Source: a candidate division Hyd24-12 bacterium UBA6080
GTDB taxonomy: Bacteria; Fermentibacterota; Fermentibacteria; Fermentibacterales; JCC-6
Assembly: GCA_002436025.1 (NCBI GenBank)
Contig: DIXM01000002.1
Location: 434,001 to 498,000 of the forward strand
Reading direction: 5' to 3'
DNA length: 64,000 nucleotides
The notes beneath the pieces were generated by a model that saw only the letters and a list, made by a program, of their open reading frames with translations, did no database searches and was not told the origin of the DNA. The position numbers and the translations under genes are program-made. Shown here one piece after another: positions 34,623 through 42,040 of the stretch. Each line of letters opens with the position of its first letter. Positions within the stretch are counted from its first letter, which is position 1.

Positions 34623-35989
34623 TGCCAAAGGCCCGCTCGGTCTTCGTCTGTTCTGAGTGCGGCGGGGAAACCCACGGGTGGAGCGGCAAATGCCCCCATT
34701 GCCTGAGCTGGAACACCATGGTGGAGGAACATCGCGTTTCAGCCCTGTCATCGGTCGTCCTTCCCCCCGAGAATACCCGGCCCGTGAACCTTTGCGACGT
34801 GTCCACCGAGACCGGCGCCCGGCTTTCCACGGGTCTTCCCGAGTTCGACAGGGTTCTCGGTGGCGGTGCAAGCGTTGGAAGTGTCATCCTTCTCGGGGGC
34901 GAGCCGGGTATCGGGAAGAGCACCCTGATACTGCAGGCCGCCATGAATCTCGCCGCGGGGGGGATATCCGTCCTCTACGCTACAGGTGAGGAGTCGGCCT
35001 CCCAGATCGCCGGCAGGGCCGGACGCATCGGAACATCGCCTGCGGGACTCAAGGTTCTTGCGGCCACCAGGCTCGATACTGTCGCGGAGGTCCTGGATTC
35101 GGGAGACTTCAGGGTTCTGGTGGTGGATTCGGTTCAGACCCTCCACTCTCCCGACCTTTCGGCCGCGCCCGGCTCCGTGTCTCAGGTCAGGCACTGTGCG
35201 TCGGCACTGGTCAACCTTGCGAAGCCCCGGGAGATAACTGCTTTCGTTGTGGGGCACGTGACGAAGGACGGAAGCCTTGCTGGTCCCAAGGTTCTCGAAC
35301 ACCTTGTGGATACCGTGATCTACTTCGAAGGGGACGCGTCGCACCAGTACCGCCTCCTTCGCGCCGTGAAGAACCGCTTCGGAGGCACCAACGAGCTGGG
35401 GGTGTTCGAGATGGGCCCTGCGGGCCTTTCCGGGGTGGCAAACGCCTCAGGGCTGTTCCTGCGAAGGGAGACCGACTCGGTTCCGGGTTCGGTTCCCGCC
35501 GCAGTTCTGCAGGGATCCAGGCCGTTCCTGGTGGAGGTGCAGGCGCTCACCAGTCCGTCCAGGTACGGCTACCCGCAGCGGAAGGCTTCCGGTTTCGACG
35601 GGGCCAGGCTGGCCATGCTGCTGGCGGTGCTTGAGCGCAGGTGCGGGATAGACTTGGACAATCAGGATGTTTATGTGAATGTTGCCGGTGGTTTCACCAT
35701 TGGTGACCCCGGGGCCGACCTCGCGGTCTGCCTCGCTGTGGCCTCGAGCCGTCTGGAGAAAACGGTGAAGAAGGGTACAGCGGTGTGCGGCGAAGTCGGG
35801 CTCGGAGGTGAGGTACGGCCTGTGGCCGGTTACGGCAGAAGGTATACCGAGGCGGTCAACCTTGGGTTTTCCACCCTTGCGGGTGCCAGGGAGGACACGG
35901 ACGCCGAGAAGAACGGCGCTCCCGGATTCGTTGGACTGTCCGCCGCCATAAGTGACCTTCTGAACAAAAAGGGAGAAGAATGGCTCTGA
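34622..35989 (+). CDS. radA: DNA repair protein RadA
   Basis: DnaB-type helicase of bacterial recombination, helping branch migration. 455 residues. N-terminal zinc motif CSECGGETHGWSGKCPHC (residues 10-27), Walker A GEPGIGKSTL near 97, the RadA-specific VKNRFGGTNELGVF near 250, and a C-terminal Lon-protease-like domain ending near GEVGLGGEVRPV. All motifs are intact. Order dnaB-radA-yacL-ispDF is a variant of the Firmicutes-type radA-disA-yacL-ispD-ispF cluster without disA. Confidence 0.96.
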   Translation: MPKARSVFVCSECGGETHGWSGKCPHCLSWNTMVEEHRVSALSSVVLPPENTRPVNLCDVSTETGARLSTGLPEFDRVLGGGASVGSVILLGGEPGIGKSTLILQAAMNLAAGGISVLYATGEESASQIAGRAGRIGTSPAGLKVLAATRLDTVAEVLDSGDFRVLVVDSVQTLHSPDLSAAPGSVSQVRHCASALVNLAKPREITAFVVGHVTKDGSLAGPKVLEHLVDTVIYFEGDASHQYRLLRAVKNRFGGTNELGVFEMGPAGLSGVANASGLFLRRETDSVPGSVPAAVLQGSRPFLVEVQALTSPSRYGYPQRKASGFDGARLAMLLAVLERRCGIDLDNQDVYVNVAGGFTIGDPGADLAVCLAVASSRLEKTVKKGTAVCGEVGLGGEVRPVAGYGRRYTEAVNLGFSTLAGAREDTDAEKNGAPGFVGLSAAISDLLNKKGEEWL

Positions 35990-37023
35990 GAAAGAACGGT
36001 TGGGAGAGCAGGCTGATGTTCGTGCTTGTTCTCGGGCTTGCGGGGACTCTCGCCACTGAAAGCCCTTTTGCGTCGTCGGAAAGCTTCTGGATGGGGTTTG
36101 CGGGGATCGCCATCGGCGTCGTTGCGCTGGTGCTTGAAAGACTTGTTACGGGGCTGCGCGCCGACGGGTTCGTCTACATAACCGCCGGCACGTTCCTCGG
36201 TCTGACCACAGGGCTGCTCCTGATGCTCGTGCTTCATGTGGGTGATATCAGGTTGAGGGCAGGCGCGGCCGACCTTCTGGTGCTGGTGCCCTTCGCGCTG
36301 GCGTACGTTTTCTCCCGGGCTGCCCTTACAAAGGGAAGAAAGCTCAACCTCCTCAAAGTCGAGGAAGAACGTGGAACCAGGCTGTTCATGCCAGTCCTGG
36401 TTGACCTTAACGCGATCATCGACGGAAGGGTTGCCGATCTCACTCTAGCTGGAATTCTTCCCGGTCCGTTCACCATCCCCGCCTCGGTCAGGTCGAGCCT
36501 CGAGTCCCTTCAGAGAAGCAAGAACACCGTTTCCAGGGGAAGGGCCCGAAGGGGCACCGAAACCCTTCAGCGTCTTGAAGAGGCCGTGGGCAAGACGGGC
36601 GGGCTCCTTGATTTTCACGATTTCGGTGACGGTGAGCGCGAAAAGCATCGAATGCTGGAGTGGCTCAGGCAGACCGGAGTCGCCCTTCTGAGTTCCGATG
36701 CCGCATTGCTCGACACGGCGGAACGCGAGAACATCCACGTCATAAGGCTTGAAGACGTGGGGGCCGCAGGCAGGGCCGTGGTCCTGCCCGGGGAAAAGCT
36801 CACCGTCCGGATACAGAAGAAGGGGCGCGGGGCAGGCCAGGGCGTGGGTTTCCTGTCGGACGGGACCATGGTGGTCGTCGATGAGGCAGCCAGCCTGATG
36901 GGCAGCGATGTAACGGTAACGGCCCATACGACCTTCCGGGCTTCGGGCGGGACGATGGTCTTCGCCTCCATGGAGAAGCAGGAAGAGGAAGCTCTTGAAC
37001 CCGTCGAGGAGGATCAGGCCTGA
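35980..37023 (+). CDS. yacL: PIN/TRAM-domain membrane protein, YacL-like
   Basis: 347 residues. Four N-terminal membrane helices (about 12-115), then a PIN ribonuclease-like domain (VLVDLNAIIDGRVADL near 146, SSDAALLDTAE near 240) and a C-terminal TRAM domain (LTVRIQKKGRGAGQGVGFL). PIN acidic residues are present: D at 148 region, D at 239 region. YacL proteins are conserved next to radA and ispD, but their function is unclear; an RNA-binding or nuclease role at the membrane is likely. CTGA overlap with ispDF. Confidence 0.88.
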   Translation: MALRKNGWESRLMFVLVLGLAGTLATESPFASSESFWMGFAGIAIGVVALVLERLVTGLRADGFVYITAGTFLGLTTGLLLMLVLHVGDIRLRAGAADLLVLVPFALAYVFSRAALTKGRKLNLLKVEEERGTRLFMPVLVDLNAIIDGRVADLTLAGILPGPFTIPASVRSSLESLQRSKNTVSRGRARRGTETLQRLEEAVGKTGGLLDFHDFGDGEREKHRMLEWLRQTGVALLSSDAALLDTAERENIHVIRLEDVGAAGRAVVLPGEKLTVRIQKKGRGAGQGVGFLSDGTMVVVDEAASLMGSDVTVTAHTTFRASGGTMVFASMEKQEEEALEPVEEDQA

Positions 37024-38138
37024 TCAGGGAATCATCCGGATGGGGTGCGGTGGTGACCGCTGCAGGCGCCGGCACGAGGTTCGGCGGCGGGGTGCCCAAG
37101 CAGTTCATCAGACTTGGCGGAAAACCCGTCCTGCAGTGGTCGGTTGACCTGCTTGCCGAGCTGATGCCCGTCGTTGTCTCTGTTCCACCCGACTTTCCCT
37201 GGCGTAACCACTGGACCCCTCCGCCGGGGGTCATGGTCGTACCCGGCGGTGCCCGCCGACAGGACTCGGTGCTTTTGGCGCTTGGCGCCCTTGATTCTCC
37301 AAGGTACGTCCTTGTCCACGACGGCGCCCGGCCCGGCCTGACCCGGGAGACCATCCTCAGGGTTATGGACGCTGTGGAGGAGCACGGAGCGGCGATTCCA
37401 GGCATACGGGTCCGTGACACCCTGAAACTCGTGGAGGACGGGATGGTCTCATCCACCGTGGAACGCGGCAGCATGTGGATGATCCAGACCCCCCAGGGGT
37501 TCGTGTACGACGACCTTTGCCGTGTTCTTGCCAGCGCCTCGGAAGTTACCGACGAAAGCTCCGCCATGGAACTCGCCGGCTTTGCCGTCGCCGTGGTGGG
37601 GGGGGACCCACGTAACCAGAAACTCACCGAACCATCTGATCTATCGTGTTTCGGCTTTCCTCCCAGGCTGTCTTTCGGCCAGGGGCTGGATTTCCACCCG
37701 TTCGGTGAAGACCGGCCCATGGTGGCTGCGGGATGCCGACTGGGCGAGACCGGCGGCCCGGTGGGGCACTCCGACGGAGACGCGGTTCTCCACGCAGCCT
37801 CCGATGCCGTTCTCGCCGCCGCCTCCCTTGGCGACATAGGAACCTTTTACCCGCCCTCCGACCCTGTCTGGAAAGACGCTGACAGCTCCATGATCCTTCG
37901 CGAATGCATGGAGCGGGCAAGAAAGGCCGGCTGGGAGCTTTCCCGGCTGGACCTGACACTGATCGGGGACAGGCCCAAAGTGGCCCCCAACAGGGAAATG
38001 ATGATCAAGAGGCTTTCGGAGATACTCCACGCCCCAAGCGCAAGGATCTGGATAAAGGGCACCTCCACCAACACACTGGGTGATCTGGGCCAGGGTCGTG
38101 GTTTCGGCTGTCTGGCGCTGGCGGTCCTTGAATCATGA
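37020..38138 (+). CDS. ispDF: Bifunctional 2-C-methyl-D-erythritol 4-phosphate cytidylyltransferase / MECDP synthase
   Basis: Two steps of the MEP isoprenoid pathway in one protein: IspD adds CMP to methylerythritol phosphate, IspF makes the cyclic diphosphate. About 372 residues. IspD: TAAGAGTRFGGGVPKQF, VHDGARPGL, QTPQGF. IspF: LDFHPF, GHSDGDAVLHA (metal site), GDIGTFYPPSD, and TSTNTLGDLGQGRG. Start: CTG 37020 lies 7 nt behind GAGGAGG and overlaps the yacL stop as CTGA; it gives the expected GWGAVVTAAG opening. GTG 37050 would cut it. ispE is not in the window. Confidence 0.92.
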   Translation: MIRESSGWGAVVTAAGAGTRFGGGVPKQFIRLGGKPVLQWSVDLLAELMPVVVSVPPDFPWRNHWTPPPGVMVVPGGARRQDSVLLALGALDSPRYVLVHDGARPGLTRETILRVMDAVEEHGAAIPGIRVRDTLKLVEDGMVSSTVERGSMWMIQTPQGFVYDDLCRVLASASEVTDESSAMELAGFAVAVVGGDPRNQKLTEPSDLSCFGFPPRLSFGQGLDFHPFGEDRPMVAAGCRLGETGGPVGHSDGDAVLHAASDAVLAAASLGDIGTFYPPSDPVWKDADSSMILRECMERARKAGWELSRLDLTLIGDRPKVAPNREMMIKRLSEILHAPSARIWIKGTSTNTLGDLGQGRGFGCLALAVLES

Positions 38139-38749
38139 CCGGAGAGGCCTGGCAGCAGTTCATCGACGGTCTTGACGCCTGGGCATCGGTCCCCGTCCTC
38201 ACCCTGACGGCCTTCGTCGAAACGGTCTTTCCACCGTTTCCGGGAGATGTGATCTACATCTCCGCGGGTGGTTTGTTCTTTTCTACGGGTTTTCCCCCAT
38301 GGGTTCTCTGGATACCCGGATTCGTGGGGTGCGCGCTGGCAACCCTTCTCCTGGAAGCCGCCGGGAGGGGCGCAGGCCCCAGATGGTTCGAGCGGCTTGT
38401 AATGAGCGGTTCGAAGGGTGAGAGGGGAATGCTCCGCGCCAGGTCTCTTCTGGCAAGGCACGGTGTATGGGCTCTCTTCCTGAGCAGGTTTATACCCGGT
38501 ATCAGATCGCTTCTGGTGGTGGTGGCCGCATGGAGCGGGATGGGACGGACGGCAGTACTGGTCCCATCCCTTTTAAGCGCTGCCCTCTGGTACGCACTCC
38601 TTTCCTTCCTGGCGGTGATACTCGGGGCCAACATGGGCGCCGCCGCGGCGTTCATGGCGGACTACGGACGGCTCTGCCTGATCCTGCTGGGGGTTTTTGC
38701 AGTCGTTCTGGTCGTCCTTCGCCTGACAAGGGGAAGGGGGGGCAAATGA
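38135..38749 (+). CDS. DedA-family membrane protein
   Basis: 204 residues with five or six membrane segments. Family marks: VETVFPPFPGDVIYISAG near residue 30, LFLSRFIPGIRSLLVVVAAWSGM near 118. DedA proteins help recycle lipid carriers (undecaprenyl phosphate or phosphatidylethanolamine) by moving them across the membrane and keep envelope homeostasis. ATGA overlaps with both ispDF and glgA. Confidence 0.88.
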   Translation: MTGEAWQQFIDGLDAWASVPVLTLTAFVETVFPPFPGDVIYISAGGLFFSTGFPPWVLWIPGFVGCALATLLLEAAGRGAGPRWFERLVMSGSKGERGMLRARSLLARHGVWALFLSRFIPGIRSLLVVVAAWSGMGRTAVLVPSLLSAALWYALLSFLAVILGANMGAAAAFMADYGRLCLILLGVFAVVLVVLRLTRGRGGK

Positions 38750-40140
38750 AGGTGCTTTTTGCCGCTTCCGAGGTTTACCCCCTTGCCAGCACAGGCGGGC
38801 TTGCCTCTGTGGTCAGCGAGCTTCCCGCCGCGCTCAACCGCGAAGGCACCGATGCCAGGGTCATGATCCCCTTTTACGGGGACATTCCGGGCGGAAGGGA
38901 TGTCACCTGGCTTGGAGCCGGCAGGACGTTCCTTGGTGAGGATTTCGGAATAGCCGGGACCGAGCTGCCGAACGGTGTCATGGTATACCTGGTGGCCAGG
39001 GATGAGGAATTTTCAAGGAAGGGGTTCTACGGACCGACACCCGACTCGTCATGGCCGGACAATTTCAGAAGGTTCGCCTTTTTCTCCCGGGCGGTCGAGG
39101 CTTCATGCGCCGTAACCGGTTTTCATCCCGACGTTTTTCACTGCCATGACTGGCAGACCGGCCTTCTGCCGGTGTACCTGCGGGGGTCGGGCAGAGCTTC
39201 GGTTTTCACCATCCACAACATGGCCTTCCAGGGAAGGTTCGGACCCGAGAGCTGGGCTTCCGCGGGGCTGCCCGATTCACTGTTCCATCCCGGAGGGCTC
39301 GAGTTCTGGGGGGACTGGAACATGATGAAGGGCGCCATCGTTTTCGCGTCAGCCGTGACAACGGTCAGCCCTTCCTACTCCCGGGAGATAAGGACACCAA
39401 GGTTCGGCTTCGGGCTCGAGGCGGTCCTCGAGCGGGAGAAGGGGAAACTGACGGGCATCCTCAACGGCATTGATCCCGACTGCTGGAATCCGGGGAACGA
39501 TCCCTCGCTGCCGGCGCACTTTGCCATCGGTAGAATGGCGGGCAAGAAGAAGTGCAGGACCTCGCTGATCAGGGAGACCGGACTTGGCCCGTCAGACGGT
39601 CCCCTGGTGGGAATGGTCAGCAGGCTCACACCCCAGAAGGGCGTCGACCTTCTTCTCGATTCGCTGCCCGGTCTGCTCGGCCGGGGCATGAGCCTTGTGG
39701 TTCTGGGAACAGGCGAGGCCCGATACGAGAGGGCCTTCAGGGCCGCAGCCGCAAGCCACCCGGGCTCAGTGGCGGTCAGGATCGACTACAGCGACAGTTT
39801 TGCCAGAAGGGTCTTTGCGGGTTCCGACCTTTTCCTGATGCCTTCCCAGTTCGAACCCTGCGGTCTTTCCCAGATGACAGCGATGAGGTATGGCTCGGTG
39901 CCACTGGTGAGGAAGACAGGGGGGCTTGGCGACACGGTGGACAGCTCCACCGGATTCCTCTTCGAAAGCCCGGGCGAGTTTCCCGAAGCCCTGGACGCTG
40001 TTACCGGCCTCTGGAACTCGGGCCCGGTTCCCTGGTCCGCCATGATGAAAAGATGCATGGAGGCCGATCACTCCTGGAAGAACAGGGTCCCTTCCTACCT
40101 CGATGTTTACACGCAGGCTTTGAAAAGAGCGTCCGAATGA
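38746..40140 (+). CDS. glgA: Glycogen/starch synthase-like GT5 enzyme
   Basis: Would elongate alpha-1,4-glucan from ADP-glucose (or UDP-glucose). 464 residues from ATG 38746, which overlaps dedA (ATGA). N-terminal VLFAASEVYPLASTGGLASV: the family has KTGGLADV here, and the usual donor-binding Lys is Ser. Later motifs are intact: HCHDWQTGLLPVYL, FTIHNMAFQGRF, SAVTTVSPSYSREI, LNGIDPDCWNP, GMVSRLTPQKGVDLL, and MPSQFEPCGLSQMTAMRYG (catalytic Glu region). The Lys to Ser change may alter donor or activity. No other glycogen gene is in the window. Confidence 0.85.
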   Translation: MKVLFAASEVYPLASTGGLASVVSELPAALNREGTDARVMIPFYGDIPGGRDVTWLGAGRTFLGEDFGIAGTELPNGVMVYLVARDEEFSRKGFYGPTPDSSWPDNFRRFAFFSRAVEASCAVTGFHPDVFHCHDWQTGLLPVYLRGSGRASVFTIHNMAFQGRFGPESWASAGLPDSLFHPGGLEFWGDWNMMKGAIVFASAVTTVSPSYSREIRTPRFGFGLEAVLEREKGKLTGILNGIDPDCWNPGNDPSLPAHFAIGRMAGKKKCRTSLIRETGLGPSDGPLVGMVSRLTPQKGVDLLLDSLPGLLGRGMSLVVLGTGEARYERAFRAAAASHPGSVAVRIDYSDSFARRVFAGSDLFLMPSQFEPCGLSQMTAMRYGSVPLVRKTGGLGDTVDSSTGFLFESPGEFPEALDAVTGLWNSGPVPWSAMMKRCMEADHSWKNRVPSYLDVYTQALKRASE

Positions 40141-40757
40141 CCGGCAATGCCATGGCGCCGCTCCTTCAGCTCCACCGCCCTGCAGAAGCGCATCGAATGC
40201 TTGTCGAAAAAGGTTCCTGGAAGGTCATGGGCTTCAGCGCCATGTTCATCCTTCTGGGAGGCGCCGTGGCCACTGCCGGGTCTCTAACATCCCTTCCCGG
40301 GCTTCCCTTCTTCATCCTTTTCGAGAGGGTGTTCGTGGCGGCACTTGGGGGCGCCGCTGCCTGGGCTCTTGCACGGGCGATGGGCGAGAAGTATGCCGTT
40401 CTGCCAGGCATTCAGTCCGCGTTCATGTCAATGACCATATGGGTTCTCGGGTTCGCGGCACTGGTCTGGGTTTCCCGGATCGCAGGCATTCCGCCCGGGT
40501 TCAGCTGGAGCCCCGCCGAGTTTGCGTGGCGGCTGCCGGCAAACCCTGCGGGAATGTTCTTTTTCATAGTTCTTTTGAATCTTGACATTCCATCTGTTGT
40601 CACGGTTTTCATCTGGGGAAGAGGGTTGTCGGCGGTATGGGGCACCGACCCGTCACTTGGCATGAGGCTGGCGTGGGCGGTTTACCTTTTCGCCGTACTG
40701 CTGCAGGCGGTTCCGGTTCTTTTTAACCCGGGAGGCTCGGAGGTTCTCGGTCTATGA
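40137..40757 (+). CDS. Unknown membrane protein, Yip1-like
   Basis: 206 residues from ATG 40137, which overlaps glgA (ATGA); a longer frame starting at 39552 is a shadow of glgA. Five hydrophobic segments follow a 35-residue cytoplasmic N-terminus with RPAEAHRMLVEKGSWK. The number and spacing of helices and the LxRPxxA-like opening resemble Yip1-family proteins, but no signature is certain. Overlaps tolC by ATGA, so it is likely made with it. Confidence 0.6.
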   Translation: MTGNAMAPLLQLHRPAEAHRMLVEKGSWKVMGFSAMFILLGGAVATAGSLTSLPGLPFFILFERVFVAALGGAAAWALARAMGEKYAVLPGIQSAFMSMTIWVLGFAALVWVSRIAGIPPGFSWSPAEFAWRLPANPAGMFFFIVLLNLDIPSVVTVFIWGRGLSAVWGTDPSLGMRLAWAVYLFAVLLQAVPVLFNPGGSEVLGL

Positions 40758-42037
40758 TCACCACTCTTTTTCTGTCGCTTGTTCTTGCCGGAGGATCCCC
40801 TCTGGCGCTTGATCTTTCGGGTTGGGTGTCCCACGCTTTGCGGAACTCCCCGGCCGTTGCCGAGGCCGAGGCGTCACTCGAGGGTTCCAGGGCATCGGTG
40901 AAGTCTGCGGAATCGTTCATCTGGCCAACCCTGGCGTTCTCAGCCTCGTCCGGGTACGCTTGGGCTTCTACGCCGCCCGAAGGGCATGGTCACACCGGGT
41001 CCGAGAGCTGGTCCGCCAGCCTCGGGCTGTCACAGGAGCTTCTGGGTTCCGGTGGCCGAAACTGGCTTCTCCTTCGGGCCGAGCGCCGTGGTTTCGAGGC
41101 CGCGGAAGAGGACTACAGGGCCGCTGTACTGGAGATCGTGATGAGCGTGCTCGAATCGTACTACGCCGTTGTTGAGGCGGAAGGGCTTTGTGCGGCCGCC
41201 GAGCAGTCCCTGGAGAGAAGTGTCAGTCAGCTCGCGAGAGCCCGGACACTTTACGAGATCGGGGGCATGACAACCCTCGAACTCCTGCAGCTTCAGGTCC
41301 AGGAAAGCCGTGACAGGCTTTCCCTCACAAGGTCGACACAGAGCCTCAACACCTCCTACAACGCACTTTATCAGGCGGCCGGTGTTTCGATGTCATCCCG
41401 GGACATGACGGTGGATACCGCCGCGGTACTCACGCCGATCCCCCCTGATTTCCTCGACGACCTTCCGCAGGACCTCGATGAAAATCCATCCCTGAGGGCG
41501 GCAAGGCTCCGGTCCGAGCAGGCCTTCATCGCTTCCCGGGCTCAGGGGCGTCTGGCCTGGCCCAGCCTCAGTGCAAATGCGAACTGGGGCTTCAGCGACA
41601 ATCATTTCGACGGGTTTGACCAGGTGCTCGAGAACGATACCTGGTCCGTCGGCATCCGGCTGAACTGGACCATTTTCGATGGATTCGCCAGGGAGGCCGC
41701 CGCCCGGGCCGCAAGGGCCGGCGCTCTGAGAAGCGAAGCATCACTGACATCGGTCGAGTCGGGACTTCAGAGCAGACTGCTGGCCGCGCGGGAAAACGTT
41801 GTCGTGGCCTATGAGGGCTTTGTTCTCAGTGAACTTGCGCTCAGGCAGGCGGAAGAGCAGTACAGGCTGTCGAAGCTCACGTACGAGATGGGCGGGCTCT
41901 CACTTCTTGATCTTCTGGATGCCCAGCAGACACTCACCGAAGCACAGGCCGCCCTTGTGAGTTCCAGGGTCAACGCCCTGGTCGAGGAGGCTGGTTTGCT
42001 GGTTCTCATGGGCAGAACGCCAAGACTGGGGGAGTAA
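40754..42037 (+). CDS. TolC-family outer-membrane efflux protein
   Basis: 427 residues with a signal peptide (MITTLFLSLVLAGGSPLA). Two repeats of the TolC fold are visible: LRNSPAVAEAEASLEGSRASVKSAES in the first and NPSLRAARLRSEQAFIASRAQGRLAWPSLS in the second, each followed by coiled-coil helices and short barrel strands. The C-terminal helix ends with YEMGGLSLLDLLDAQQTLTEAQAAL. Acts as a trimeric exit duct for a pump or secretion system. No membrane fusion protein is beside it, so its partner lies elsewhere. Confidence 0.9.
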   Translation: MITTLFLSLVLAGGSPLALDLSGWVSHALRNSPAVAEAEASLEGSRASVKSAESFIWPTLAFSASSGYAWASTPPEGHGHTGSESWSASLGLSQELLGSGGRNWLLLRAERRGFEAAEEDYRAAVLEIVMSVLESYYAVVEAEGLCAAAEQSLERSVSQLARARTLYEIGGMTTLELLQLQVQESRDRLSLTRSTQSLNTSYNALYQAAGVSMSSRDMTVDTAAVLTPIPPDFLDDLPQDLDENPSLRAARLRSEQAFIASRAQGRLAWPSLSANANWGFSDNHFDGFDQVLENDTWSVGIRLNWTIFDGFAREAAARAARAGALRSEASLTSVESGLQSRLLAARENVVVAYEGFVLSELALRQAEEQYRLSKLTYEMGGLSLLDLLDAQQTLTEAQAALVSSRVNALVEEAGLLVLMGRTPRLGE

Positions 42038-42040
42038 GCG

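Noticed and set aside
38467..38745. N-terminal extension of glgA
   Set aside because: Lies inside dedA in another frame; the GlgA fold begins at ATG 38746 with MKVLFAASEVYP.
39552..40136. N-terminal extension of the Yip1-like gene
   Set aside because: Shadow of glgA; the true start is ATG 40137, coupled to the glgA stop.
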